The notes: generated by a model from the letters alone, not told the origin. A stretch of DNA of 64,000 nucleotides from Providencia rettgeri (GCA_900455085.1 UGTZ01000001.1:2510501-2574500), one strand, 5' to 3'; positions 38,917 to 47,825 are shown, counted from the first letter of the stretch. Numbers and translations are program-made.

Positions 38917-39702
38917 TTAATAGTTATAAGCCAATAAGGCTTTATGGCACAATTGTGATCTCACACAGTCCTCAATAGTAAAATTCACCATCGAAACCAT
39001 TTCATCAGTGCTAAAACGTTGTAATGCATCGGCTAACCCTGAGGACACACCTTCAGGCAAATCACACTGGGTCACATCACCATTGACAATCACCGTCACA
39101 TTTTCACCAAGCCGAGTTAAAAACATTTTCATTTGCGTGACAGTGACATTCTGCGCTTCATCTAATATCACGACGGCATTTTCAAATGTTCGACCTCGCA
39201 TATAAGCAAATGGCGCGATTTCCACTTTAGCAATTTCGGGGCGCAAACAATATTGCAAAAAGGATGCGCCGAGCCTTTTCACCAATACGTCATAGACAGG
39301 ACGAAAGTAAGGCGCAAACTTTTCTGACATATCACCCGGTAAAAAACCGAGATCTTCCTCCGCTTGAAGAACGGGCCTTGTCACAATAATCTTATTGATA
39401 TCTTTATGAATTAACGCATCAGCTGCAAGTGCAGTGCTGATATAGGTTTTACCACATCCCGCTTCGCCATTCGCAAAAATTAATTGCTTATGTTTAATGG
39501 AATTAATATAGAGTTTTTGAGCTTCATTTCTGGGCAATATAGGGGATTCATCACGACGTTCTTTTGCCATACCGATAGCTTCAATGCCAGTAAATTCAGC
39601 AAATGATGCGACGTTATTGATATCAAAACGACCTGAGCGATCTTTGCGTGATGAACGTTTCATTTCACGACGTGCCTTTGTTGCAGCTTTCTGTCTACTC
39701 AT
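38917..39702 (-). CDS. phoH: PhoH-family ATPase
   Basis: PhoH proteins are P-loop ATPases with helicase-like cores; in E. coli phoH belongs to the phosphate-starvation regulon. The 261-aa product has Walker A GEAGCGKT near residue 100 and Walker B VVILDEAQN near 180, and RTFENAVVI and GDVTQCDLP match E. coli PhoH. I start at the ATG at 39702 (MSRQKAATKARRE), with GGAAGGG upstream, rather than at the in-frame codon 54 bp earlier. A small ORF with a built-in terminator lies directly upstream and may control transcription. Confidence 0.9.
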   Translation of the reverse strand: MSRQKAATKARREMKRSSRKDRSGRFDINNVASFAEFTGIEAIGMAKERRDESPILPRNEAQKLYINSIKHKQLIFANGEAGCGKTYISTALAADALIHKDINKIIVTRPVLQAEEDLGFLPGDMSEKFAPYFRPVYDVLVKRLGASFLQYCLRPEIAKVEIAPFAYMRGRTFENAVVILDEAQNVTVTQMKMFLTRLGENVTVIVNGDVTQCDLPEGVSSGLADALQRFSTDEMVSMVNFTIEDCVRSQLCHKALLAYNY

Positions 39703-39792
39703 AGTATTAACCCTTCCAGGTATCAGTGATGTCAATTCAAATGACGGACTATTCAAAACAGAGGTGAGCTCCCTTCAAGCTCAAAGTTAATA

Positions 39793-39930
39793 TCAAACAT
39801 CTATTATGTGGCTGTAACTCCATGCAATAACTCGGCTAATAAAAAAACCGGTTACCAATCTCACCATGGAAATTTCATGATGGAGTGGTAACCGGTTTTG
39901 TACTCGCGTGTATAAACACTTATTTCCCAT
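39793..39930 (-). CDS. Candidate 45-aa leader ORF upstream of phoH
   Basis: This small frame begins at an ATG (39930) with a strong AGGAG ribosome-binding site 6 nt upstream. It encodes 45 residues: MGNKCLYTRVQNRLPLHHEI, then SMVRLVTGFFISRVIAWSYS, then HIIDV. An intrinsic terminator is embedded in its coding sequence, and phoH starts 90 nt after its stop on the same strand. That layout suggests a leader peptide whose translation melts the terminator. I know no homologue. Confidence 0.5.
   Translation of the reverse strand: MGNKCLYTRVQNRLPLHHEISMVRLVTGFFISRVIAWSYSHIIDV
39841..39899 (-). terminator. Intrinsic terminator/attenuator inside the leader ORF
   Basis: AAAACCGGTTACCA (39844-39857) and TGGTAACCGGTTTT (39886-39899) form a perfect 14-bp stem with a 28-nt spacer that can fold further (GAAATTTC). 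On the minus strand it is followed by seven T, so transcription heading to phoH should end here unless the stem is disrupted. Confidence 0.75.
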
Positions 39931-40140
39931 TAGTTTCTCCTGTAACAGCGATACTTTTAAACTAATGAATCTATATGACAGTAATATGACAAGCAGCAAT
40001 ATTTTTAGTGCCTCAATGAGTCCATGTTTTTATTGCAGTTTTCATCTGCTTTAAATATAGCGTCATTTTTTTTGATAAAGCAACATTTTTCTAACAAAAT
40101 TTTGGGCGTTTATTAAAATTTTTCGTTATCACACATAAAA

Positions 40141-40188
40141 ATAAAAAAATAAAACCGCAATAATCAGTTAGTTAACTATTGCGGTTTT
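40141..40188 (-). terminator. Terminator of the endonuclease I gene
   Basis: AAAACCGCAATA pairs with TATTGCGGTTTT; on the minus strand ATTTTTTTAT follows. It lies 10 bp after the endonuclease stop. Confidence 0.85.
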
Positions 40189-40197
40189 AAAGGATAA

Positions 40198-41187
40198 TTA
40201 GCGTATTTTACAATTTCCCGCTAACTCAAAACCTGCGGCTTTAGCCGATTGTTCGTCAGTGAAGATGACGGCATTTTTATCAGCGATGGTATTGAAGCTA
40301 GCACAATGTGAAAAATGATATTTTTTAGAATTACGATTACCTTTAATTTCAACCGTATTTGGCACAATAGGTTTACTTTCTATTACTTGAGGCTGATTTA
40401 AAGGTAAAACTGGTGAAATATTAACACCATCTGCGCTATTTTTATGATTTAAACTCCATTTTTTCTCCCCTGTCACAAATGGGTTATGATGGCCCATCAC
40501 CTTAGCGACTCGATTATCACGCTGGGTTTCCCAAGGGGTTGGAGGATATTTATTATCCCAAGCCATCAGTAACTGTTGTTGTTGACGTGACATAGATAAG
40601 TTATAGCGGTCATGCATATAGAAATATACTCGGGCTACTTGCCCTTTGGCCTCATCTCTTGGTTCAAAGACTTTTTGTTTAAAATCAACTCGACTGCGGC
40701 ACATTCCGTATGGATATGGCGTATTAGCGGGTAATTGCCCAAAACTAAAATTGCTTCTATCACCATTCACCTCACCAATAGAAGGCGCTAAGTTATGCAG
40801 ATCGGCTTCCATTTGGCCAAAAATAGGGTCACTAGACACACAGTTTTTTCGCCCACCTTGTTGCCAACATTGTCTTTGATGACCAAACACCCATGCAGGA
40901 ACAATATGTTCCCATTCAATGCGTTCGGCTCGGTTCTGTTGTTTACGCACTTGATAACCACAAGAGGCTAAATCGACTTTTCCTCCGCTTTTTCCTGCCC
41001 ATTCCCACTGGCACCCACAGTATATTGTTCCCTCACCTTGGTGATTTTGATCTGCATAAACCTGAGTTTTACTCAGTGCTTTGGCTTCAGTAAATGAACT
41101 TGGTGCAGAAAATGAAAAAGCAGAAAAAATAAATAATAGAATCGAAAAAACGAATTGATAATATTTGGACAAGCTAAATTGTTTCAA
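40198..41187 (-). CDS. Secreted endonuclease I (EndA-like) with C-terminal Ada-like metal-binding domain
   Basis: The protein has a signal peptide (KYYQFVFSILLFIFSAFSFSA), an endonuclease I domain with catalytic RIEWEHIVPAW and DLHNLAPSIGEVNGDRSN, then a linker and a C-terminal motif GNRNSKKYHFSHCASF...AKAAGFELAGNCK. That motif is like the zinc-binding N-terminal domain of Ada. Periplasmic EndA degrades double-stranded DNA. E. coli EndA (about 235 aa) lacks the extra domain. The start is uncertain: a TTG at 41187 gives a proper signal peptide, and a GTG at 41253 is in frame. A strong terminator follows. Confidence 0.85.
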   Translation of the reverse strand: MKQFSLSKYYQFVFSILLFIFSAFSFSAPSSFTEAKALSKTQVYADQNHQGEGTIYCGCQWEWAGKSGGKVDLASCGYQVRKQQNRAERIEWEHIVPAWVFGHQRQCWQQGGRKNCVSSDPIFGQMEADLHNLAPSIGEVNGDRSNFSFGQLPANTPYPYGMCRSRVDFKQKVFEPRDEAKGQVARVYFYMHDRYNLSMSRQQQQLLMAWDNKYPPTPWETQRDNRVAKVMGHHNPFVTGEKKWSLNHKNSADGVNISPVLPLNQPQVIESKPIVPNTVEIKGNRNSKKYHFSHCASFNTIADKNAVIFTDEQSAKAAGFELAGNCKIR

Positions 41188-41448
41188 AATAACACCACTA
41201 ATAAGAATATATTCGAAGAATTGAAATGAATGTGTTAGTTTTTCCTCTAACACATTAATGCATAAGAAGAAATATCACATATTCTAATCAAATAGTAGCA
41301 TTAATGATATCAGCGATGACTCAATTTTATGGTTAACACCCACATCAGAATTTATGCAGCTTTAATAGAATATCTAACTCTTATTAGTAAAAGAAAAAAG
41401 TATGGCTTACGGATATAGCAAGAATACCAGCAAGCCATCCCTTAAAAA

Positions 41449-41919
41449 TTACACGCTTGGTCTTTTGCGATATAACCATAAACCAGGTAAAGAAATACCA
41501 ATAGACAAGGCTCCAACAATGAAAGACGCTTTTAAGAAATTAGTCACTAGAACCTCAACTAATTCAGGATCATAGCCAAATTGCGATATTTTAACGACTG
41601 AAATCATTGCAATATAGGCACTAATACCTGGAAACATTGGGATCACGGCAGCAACAGTAAACACTTTAGGATGAGCTAACCACCAGCGCGACCACTGAAT
41701 ACCGATAATACCGATTAAAATTGCTGCAAGAAAACTCGCCCACTCGATTTGCAGCCCTAGTGTCATCAATATCATTCTAAAGCCATAGCCAATAGCACCT
41801 AATAAAGCGCAATATTTCAATGCCCTAACAGGCACATTAAATACCATAGCAAACCCGACTGCTGGTATAGCCGCTAGTAGCATTTTCTCACATAAGGAGA
41901 ACAGAAATTCTATGCCCAT
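41449..41919 (-). CDS. yjjB: YjjB, small subunit of the YjjP-YjjB exporter
   Basis: YjjB (156 aa here, 157 in E. coli) has about four membrane helices and, with YjjP, forms a ThrE-like exporter reported to export succinate in E. coli. Blocks such as AIPAVGFAMVFNVPVRALKYCALLG and HPKVFTVAAVIPMFPGISAY are near identical to E. coli. The ATG at 41919 gives the family N-terminus MGIEFLF. In this sequence the upstream yjjP frame reads straight through into yjjB, which looks like an indel artefact or fusion. Confidence 0.88.
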   Translation of the reverse strand: MGIEFLFSLCEKMLLAAIPAVGFAMVFNVPVRALKYCALLGAIGYGFRMILMTLGLQIEWASFLAAILIGIIGIQWSRWWLAHPKVFTVAAVIPMFPGISAYIAMISVVKISQFGYDPELVEVLVTNFLKASFIVGALSIGISLPGLWLYRKRPSV

Positions 41920-41923
41920 TCTT

Positions 41924-42724
41924 TTAAACCCCCAGATTGTCATTGCTAATACAACCCCAATACAGGTAGCTAAAGTAAGGAGACTCGCCATTGTCCAACG
42001 CGCTAAACCTGTATTAACATGCCCTTTAAACATATCAGCGACTGCATTAATTAATGGGAAGCCCGGAACTAAAAGCAATACGCTGGCAGCCATAGAAATC
42101 GTTTCAGTGACTGCTAAATACGGTATTTTCAGTAATAATCCAGAGACCGTTGTCGCAACAAACGCCGTGATACAAAAATTAATCAATGGGTTCATTTGAT
42201 GAGAAGTTAACACTTGTCGCACATACATTGCACAGCCACTGGCTAAAAATGTAATTAATGCACTTTCCCATCCCCCCTCCATTCAACTTGCTGAAACAAG
42301 CACAAGATAAAGCCACCATCAAAACCATTAACCATCGAGGATATCGCAACGGTTTAATCGATGATAATTTCTTGTGTAATTGTTTTCGGTCTAGTAAATG
42401 ATGTTCGACGAGAATGACCGCATGCTGGACTTCGGTGACAACATGCATATTAATACCACGGTCAATAATACGCCGTGTTGACGTTAGGCAGCGGCCATCA
42501 ATTATGGTGGTTAAAACTAATGAGTTAGATGAGATTGCACTATCAACTTGATTTGCTCCAAGTGCAATGCCCAAACGGGTTGTCAATTGTTCAACGAGCA
42601 TACTTTCAGCGCCATGTTGCAATAACAATAAGCCACACTCAATACATAGCCGAGTTACCTCACGTTGCTGATCAACAGGATCATTTTGGTCTATTTTTTG
42701 TTCATTCAATGCATGCTCTGCCAT
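41924..42724 (-). pseudogene. yjjP: YjjP, large subunit of the YjjP-YjjB exporter, frameshifted
   Basis: The N-terminal domain (TRLCIECGLLLLQHGAES, RGINMHVVTEVQHAVIL) and the membrane domain (SVLLLVPGFPLINAVADMFKGH) match E. coli YjjP. The frame breaks at six C on the plus strand (42272-42277). With five, CFSKLNGG continues into GWESALITFLASG. At the end, five G before TTTAA (41927-41931) may hide a missing base: six would give a TAA stop right before yjjB as in E. coli. Both errors are in G runs, so sequencing error is likely. Confidence 0.85.
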
Positions 42725-42923
42725 CTTGCCCCCAATATTGTGACAACCATTCAGATATCATCCTAAACATGTTAATCTTTATAAATATCATAAAGACAAA
42801 TATCAGCTTAAATGATGATCTCTTTCAGGTAAATCTGTGATTGAGGTAACGTGATTTAAACTATTTGGTAAAATTTGTTATGTTATTTTCTTATTTGAAG
42901 ACAAAGAGTAGGATTAGCCATTC

Positions 42924-43565
42924 ATGAGTAGCACGCTTACAGCTAAAACCCCAAAAGGCCGACGTCGTCATCAGGCTTTGATCACTGCCGCAACTGAAAT
43001 TTTTCTGCAATATGGGTTTGAAGGTGCAACTCTGGATATGATTATTGAACGTGCTGGAGGCTCTCGAACGACTTTATATAAAAATTTTGGTGATAAAGAA
43101 GGGTTATTTGCCGCTGTTATTGCATCTATGATTGATGATATTTTTCAAGAACCTAACGAAAAAACACCCTCACTAAATACGATTGAGTCCATACTTTCTT
43201 TTTATGGTTCTCGATTTTTATTGAATGTTCTTAAACCTGAATCTATCGGGTTATACCGGTTAATTTTAGGTGAATACAACCGTTTCCCTGAAATAACCCA
43301 TGCATTTTTTGAGCAAGGCCCTGTAAAAAGCTATCGCTTGTTAACACAGAAATTGGCTTTACTTCCTGATGTTAAAGTAAATGAAACAACATTATTAAGT
43401 ATTTCTTCACGCTACCTAGAAATGCTAAAAGCGGATGTGTTTATCACCACTTTTTGTGTTGCCGATTTCAAACCCAGCGATGAATTTATTCAACAGCAAA
43501 TTGCTATGTCCGTCGATATCATCGCCAGTTATATCCGTAAAATCAGTAAAACCACAATCGACTAA
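42924..43565 (+). CDS. TetR-family transcriptional regulator
   Basis: The 213-aa protein has the TetR HTH (FEGATLDMIIERAGGSRTTLYKNFGDKEGLF, residues about 30-60) and a helical ligand domain of the AefR-like type (C-terminal TetR family). It is divergent from yjjP, which makes the exporter a possible target. Its 3' end overlaps the convergent gene by 4 bp. Confidence 0.88.
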   Translation: MSSTLTAKTPKGRRRHQALITAATEIFLQYGFEGATLDMIIERAGGSRTTLYKNFGDKEGLFAAVIASMIDDIFQEPNEKTPSLNTIESILSFYGSRFLLNVLKPESIGLYRLILGEYNRFPEITHAFFEQGPVKSYRLLTQKLALLPDVKVNETTLLSISSRYLEMLKADVFITTFCVADFKPSDEFIQQQIAMSVDIIASYIRKISKTTID

Positions 43566-43984
43566 GCTAAAACTGATTGGGCTTGCTCTTTTGCAGCTAT
43601 TGCATCCATTGCGATTAAAACTTGAGGGCCATACAACGCAGACAACATGGGAGCCATGCGTTCCATCTCCTCTTTATCTCGGCCATCAGGTTGTAGCGTA
43701 ACAACTAGAGCGCGACAATGCTGTTCCATTGCTTCTTTTGCATCTTTCAACCAACGACGCACATATTTCATACTTTGCATATCTTCTGATGATGGTTTTT
43801 CTTTTTTAACCACTGGAGGATATATCAATACAAATTCATTTCTTCTCGCCAATAACATATCCATTTCCTCTAACCATAAACGTGTTTCATCCATAGTTGA
43901 TGGAAATATATTCATCTCGCAGATTGGCCAATTTTCTGTTTTTATCATATTTTTACTCATCACAATCATCTCTGTTGTCATCAT
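43562..43984 (-). CDS. Conserved hypothetical protein of about 140 aa
   Basis: I do not recognise the family with certainty. The protein is soluble, with a middle block NEFVLIYPPVVKKEKPSSEDMQSMKYVRRWLKDAKEAMEQHCRAL and no signal or membrane segment. It may be a STAS-like domain (SpoIIAA type), which is a guess. The start may be the ATG at 43984 or the one at 43960 (MSKNMIKTENW). An inverted repeat and a Fur-like site lie directly upstream, suggesting iron control. Confidence 0.6.
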   Translation of the reverse strand: MMTTEMIVMSKNMIKTENWPICEMNIFPSTMDETRLWLEEMDMLLARRNEFVLIYPPVVKKEKPSSEDMQSMKYVRRWLKDAKEAMEQHCRALVVTLQPDGRDKEEMERMAPMLSALYGPQVLIAMDAIAAKEQAQSVLA

Positions 43985-43990
43985 TAATTA

Positions 43991-44012
43991 AAGTGTACTT
44001 GAATGTACACTT
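43991..44012. promoter_or_regulatory. Perfect inverted repeat AAGTGTAC-N6-GTACACTT
   Basis: An 8-bp perfect inverted repeat with a 6-nt spacer lies 6 bp before the start of the minus-strand hypothetical gene. It has the look of a repressor operator; the regulator is unknown and could be the nearby TetR protein. Confidence 0.5.
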
Positions 44013-44030
44013 TTGTATCATCCATAGTCA

Positions 44031-44045
44031 ATAATGATTATCATT
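44031..44045. promoter_or_regulatory. Fur-like box
   Basis: ATAATGATTATCATT matches the central 15 bases of the Fur consensus without mismatch. It could serve the minus-strand gene at 43984, the plus-strand DUF5339-like gene, or both. Confidence 0.65.
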
Positions 44046-44206
44046 TGTATTTTGCAAATTATGCTATTTCTGACAGTGACTAACAGGAATATTCTCAATA
44101 TGCAGAAAAAGTTTATTAGTTAAAAACATTCACGTGTTCGAGTGGTGCGTTTTTGAATATGGAATGTTATTCTGACGATATTATGAATTTTAAAAGCGAA
44201 AATACG

Positions 44207-44500
44207 ATGAAAAAAACTCTTCCAATTGCGTTTAGCCTTTTAATGGCTTTCACTGCATTTAATGCAAATGCAGGTGCAACCTGTGATACTTATTTCAAAG
44301 AAATGAATGACCTTGTTAAGCAAGCTGAAGAACAATATAAAGATGAAGCCAATGCAGGTGAACAAATTGCATTAATGAAGTCACAATTAGAGGAAGCGAA
44401 AAAAGCCCTTGCTAGCTACCCAGATGATGCACAAGAGCAAGCTTGCAGCCAAGCACTTAAAGCAATTGAGCAAGCCAAAGAAGCGGTAAAAACACCCTAG
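44207..44500 (+). CDS. Small periplasmic protein, DUF5339-like
   Basis: This 97-aa protein has a clear signal peptide (MKKTLPIAFSLLMAFTAFNANA) and a helical mature part with two Cys (CDTYFKEM and EQACSQAL) that may form a disulfide, and many Gln, Glu, Lys and Ala. It resembles small DUF5339 proteins of Enterobacterales of unknown function. The ATG at 44207 gives a standard signal; the frame extends 54 bp upstream without purpose. Confidence 0.7.
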   Translation: MKKTLPIAFSLLMAFTAFNANAGATCDTYFKEMNDLVKQAEEQYKDEANAGEQIALMKSQLEEAKKALASYPDDAQEQACSQALKAIEQAKEAVKTP

Positions 44501-44525
44501 AATTGTTCGCTTTTAATAGACAAAA

Positions 44526-44552
44526 AAATAGCCTGCTCAGCAGGCTATTTTA
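44526..44552. terminator. Bidirectional terminator
   Basis: AAATAGCCTGCT and AGCAGGCTATTT form a strong stem with T tracts on both sides, between the convergent DUF5339-like and Usp genes. Confidence 0.88.
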
Positions 44553-44553
44553 T

Positions 44554-44991
44554 TTACCGAACCACGAGAACCGAGATCTTCGCATAGGAAACAATCCCAG
44601 AAGCATTTGAACCTAATAAATGGGTTGAAATACTTGGATTGCGTGAGCCGATAACAATAAGGTCAGCATCAATAGCCTCAGCTTCTGATAAAACTTTATC
44701 TCTTGGTGAACCAAACTCCACCTTATAAGAGATTTTATCTGACGGATAATCAATCTTTTCAATAATTTCTTTTAGCTGCTCTTCAGAGCGCTCAAGTGCT
44801 TTTTTAGCAAATGAAGACAGTAAATCATAATGATAACTATAACTCATTGAAAATCTTGAAACATCTGGAACTGAGTGAAATAAGTGAATTTTCGCATCTG
44901 AAATTTTTGCTAAATAAATAGCATGTTTTAATGCGTTATCTGTTAGTACATCTTCAGATATATCCACGGGAACCAAAATTGTTTGATACAT
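44554..44991 (-). CDS. Universal stress protein (UspA/UspF-type), copy 1
   Basis: The 145-aa protein has the Usp fold with N-terminal MYQTILVPVDISED and the nucleotide-binding C-terminal loop VIGSRNPSISTHLLGSNASGIVSYAKISVLVVR (GxxGSxxxG type), so it probably binds ATP. The ATG at 44991 follows AGGGG by 7 nt. A second, very similar usp gene lies 630 bp upstream with a small membrane protein between them. Confidence 0.9.
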   Translation of the reverse strand: MYQTILVPVDISEDVLTDNALKHAIYLAKISDAKIHLFHSVPDVSRFSMSYSYHYDLLSSFAKKALERSEEQLKEIIEKIDYPSDKISYKVEFGSPRDKVLSEAEAIDADLIVIGSRNPSISTHLLGSNASGIVSYAKISVLVVR

Positions 44992-45161
44992 ATGATGCCC
45001 CTTATTAATTATGTTGACGTTTTTATTCAAGTTATATTGTTGCGTATTTTTACAACTTGGTTATTAGGCGTAGCGGGTGAATATTTTCCTTTTTAGTCTT
45101 TAGAAGTATAGCCTTACTGCACTAAAAAAGCTGTGAAGCCCCTTACTATTACAACAAAAAA

Positions 45162-45419
45162 TTATTCTTCTAAATGCCATTTATGCAAAATACGATGAAT
45201 AAAAGGAGTTACAATTAATCCAATACTGATAATAAAAACACTTTGTAAAAATAAACCATAAATAGCGATAAAGAAACGGCCTCCCCGTGTAATTGGAGCC
45301 GGCTCAATAGCTTGCCCACTCAACATAGACAACGCATTAAGCATTGACTCAACAGCTGAATGGCCTTCAATAAAATAAAAACCGATTATACCGGGTAATA
45401 ACCCAAGAAAAAAAATCAA
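45162..45419 (-). CDS. Small membrane protein resembling a two-helix ion channel, start unclear
   Basis: The visible frame has two hydrophobic segments (FFLGLLPGIIGFYF and FFIAIYGLFLQSVFIISIGLIV) separated by a pore-like loop SAVESMLNALSMLSGQ, reminiscent of two-helix potassium-channel proteins. The listed TTG start is weak. The same frame stays open to 45518 and encodes more plausible sequence (SVWKSFHKNYWRVEHFVL) but contains no start codon, so the true start may be lost or misread. It sits between two Usp genes, hinting at a stress-related unit. Confidence 0.5.
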   Translation of the reverse strand: MIFFLGLLPGIIGFYFIEGHSAVESMLNALSMLSGQAIEPAPITRGGRFFIAIYGLFLQSVFIISIGLIVTPFIHRILHKWHLEE

Positions 45420-45584
45420 AAGCCCGAGTAAATAAAAACGTAAAACTCTCAGAACAAAGTGTTCAACACGCCAGTAATTCTTGTGAAAACTTTTCCATAC
45501 TGACTCAAATTCACCTTGTTATAAGTAAGATCAATTAACTTGAGTGCTAAAACTGATTGAATTGGCAATACAAATAATGAAATA

Positions 45585-45618
45585 AAAAAGAACCTACCCA
45601 TTGAGCAGGCTCTTCTCT
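45585..45618 (-). terminator. Terminator of the second usp gene
   Basis: On the minus strand GAGCCT pairs with AGGTTC (one G-T) around an 11-nt loop, followed by TTTTTTATTTC, just after the usp stop. Confidence 0.65.
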
Positions 45619-45623
45619 AATTA

Positions 45624-46052
45624 TTAACGTACAACCAGCACTGATGTTTCAGCGTAACGTACTATACCCGCCGCTGTTGACCCTAAAAGATGAGTTGTAA
45701 TATTTGGGCGACGAGAGCCAATGACAATAATATCGGCATTAATGTCTTTTGCTGTATTAATCACTTCATCTCGTGGAGAACCAAACGTTATAGTATAACT
45801 AACGTCATCATGAGGTAAATCAATTGAATCCATTAACATTTTCATGTCTTCTTCCGCTTTCACCGTCGCACGGTCTTTTATTTCCATGTAACCTAAAGCA
45901 TACGCATTAATAATTGCTGAAGAAATTGGCAAAACATGAATAAGATGAATTTTAGCACTAGATTGCTTTGCAAGATTAACAGCATGACGAACGGCTTTAC
46001 TGGTTAATTCATCTTCCGTTAAATCGATAGGGACCAGAATCGTTTTATACAT
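45624..46052 (-). CDS. Universal stress protein (UspA/UspF-type), copy 2
   Basis: The 142-aa protein begins MYKTILVPIDLTEDEL and ends with the ATP-binding loop VIGSRRPNITTHLLGSTAAGIVRYAETSVLVVR. It has a perfect AGGAGG ribosome-binding site. The first 30 and last 35 residues closely match copy 1, so the pair arose by duplication. Confidence 0.92.
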   Translation of the reverse strand: MYKTILVPIDLTEDELTSKAVRHAVNLAKQSSAKIHLIHVLPISSAIINAYALGYMEIKDRATVKAEEDMKMLMDSIDLPHDDVSYTITFGSPRDEVINTAKDINADIIVIGSRRPNITTHLLGSTAAGIVRYAETSVLVVR

Positions 46053-46166
46053 AACCCCTCCTAAAATAGTTAAAATGAAGTTCTACAACAAAATTATAAA
46101 CAATTACTAATAAATGTCTCTTATCCACAAAGATAAATGAGATCTCTAACTACAAATAAAGGCAGA

Positions 46167-46605
46167 CTATTCTCTTAGCCATGGCGTCACAGTTAAACCA
46201 ATTAACATGCCTTCAGGGCTTAATAACCTTGTTACGGTTTGCCCCCCAAGGCTCCATGCGATTATTAACTAATAAGACATAGCCTTCTTTCAGACAAATA
46301 TCCGTGATCTTTTCGATGTCTGAAACCTCAAACTCCATCCAACTTTGCGGAGTGAGTATATTTTCAGGCCACTCATTTTGACTAAAACACGATTGGGCAG
46401 CTTGCTCTATAGGCCAAAGTGCAAAATGTTTAACACCTTCTAGCCCATCTTGCTCACAAGTTAAATATTGGCTTCCTTCTTCTATTGGCTTCAAAGGTAA
46501 CTTTAACAACTCAAGATAAAAAGAATGACTTTTTTTGTAATCTGTCACTATCGGCCCAAACCCTGCAACAAATAATACATCAGAGCTATCTTGGAAAGGT
46601 ATCAT
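46167..46605 (-). pseudogene. VOC-family (glyoxalase-like) protein, one-base frameshift
   Basis: The protein of about 145 aa has the VOC/glyoxalase beta-alpha-beta fold (FVAGFGPIVTDYKKSHSFYLELL) with a C-terminal MEPWG motif. The frame breaks at six C (46242-46247 on the plus strand). With five, MEPWG continues as QTVTRLLSPEGMLIGLTVTP up to a stop at 46167. VOC proteins are metal-dependent isomerases, dioxygenases or resistance proteins; the substrate is unknown. Sequencing error is a real alternative. Confidence 0.8.
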
Positions 46606-46685
46606 CCTGTGTTCCTATAAAGTGATGAGCTACTAAAATTTTACCGTTTAATAAAATCGATAATTACTTTTACAAAATAAGATAA

Positions 46686-47616
46686 TTAACCACTGACTTT
46701 ATTCATTGTAGAGATCATTTTTTCAACCATTCTTTGAGCCTTCAAGCCCTCTTCTCCACTGATCAAAGGTTGAGTTTGGTTTGAAACAGAATCAATAAAA
46801 TGCCGAATTGCACCATCAAAACCGCGTTGAACCAAAATGGAGTCCCAATTAGCTGGCTTTTTCTCGCTGATCCCAACGGCATTTTCGCTCCACCAATGGT
46901 TCATATTGGTTATTTGATAAATACTGTCCTCAGCAATGACAACAAGTTGCTCTTGTTGGCTTCCGGCTTTGCGATGCATCGATGTTGTTAGCCAACATTG
47001 GCCAGCTTGCATATGGTGCTCGGCATAAAACAATTCATCAGTATTTGTTTTGTGAATGCTACCACTGATCAGTTTTGCATTACTTTGTGCAATCCACATT
47101 ATAGTATCAATGACATGCAAATAATCATCTAATAACGTAAACCTGAAGTCATTCGGCCCTACGCTATCCATACGGTGTTTATCCATACGAATAGACGCTA
47201 TATTTTTAATATCTTGTTTAATTGCCAAATAAAACGGCGAGAAACGGCGGTTAAATCCAACCATTAACATTTTTTGACGTCGCGCTGCTAACTGAATTAA
47301 TTGCTCCGATTGTTCAATTAACTCAGTCAATGGCTTATCAACATAGACATGAACGTCAGCCTCTAATAGCAGCTTGATTACCTCAAAATGGCTTTTGGTC
47401 GCACTGTGAACAAAAATAGCATCACATTGATGTGCTAGTGCGTTAATACTGCTAAACAGGGGCATTCGATAACTATCACACACCAATTTTGCCTTTGATT
47501 GATTTGGAGAAAAAGCACCAACCAACTCCCAGTTTTCCTCTTTAGTTAAAATTGGTAAATACGCTTTTTGTGCAATAGAACCTAAACCAACTACACCCCA
47601 CCTTTAATTTTCGCAT
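46686..47616 (-). pseudogene. mviM: MviM (YceM) Gfo/Idh oxidoreductase, frameshifted near its start
   Basis: From residue 31 on the sequence is close to E. coli MviM: CDAIFVHSATKSHF, VHVYVDKPLTE with the catalytic-site Lys, MVGFNRRFSPFY and SLDDYLHVID-like blocks. The true start is the ATG at 47616 (MRKLKVGV). A run of four G in the gene (plus-strand C at 47596-47599) shifts the frame; with three, GVVGLGSIAQKAYLPILTKE follows. The role of MviM in the cell is unsettled. It is next to ryhB. Confidence 0.88.
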
Positions 47617-47796
47617 CGTAAACACGCCTGTTAATGGTTAATCTCTGCAAGAATAATCTCATTAATATCAATTAAAAAAATTTTTTTTGTTAAAAAACAA
47701 TTTTGATGAGAAATAAATACACAATAGATTGTTTTATATAAACAAAAAATGAAAATAAACAGGGAGAGTGAATAAGTAACTGCATAAAAAAAAGGG

Positions 47797-47825
47797 TTGA
47801 TTTCTTAAATGAGAATGGTTATCTT
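47797..47825 (+). promoter_or_regulatory. ryhB promoter with overlapping Fur box
   Basis: A -35 TTGATT (47797-47802) and a -10 TATCTT (47820-47825) are spaced 17 bp. Between and over the -10 lies TTAAATGAGAATGGTTATC (47805-47823), 14 of 19 matches to the Fur consensus. This is the expected iron-repressed ryhB promoter. Confidence 0.8.

Noticed and set aside
39793..39999. 68-aa ORF from the first start codon
   Set aside because: The upstream start has no ribosome-binding site; the ATG at 39930 has AGGAG, so I kept only the 45-aa version.
41231..41253. Hairpin GTGTTAG/CTAACAC before the endonuclease gene as a riboswitch
   Set aside because: A single 7-bp hairpin with no match to a known RNA class; not enough to call.
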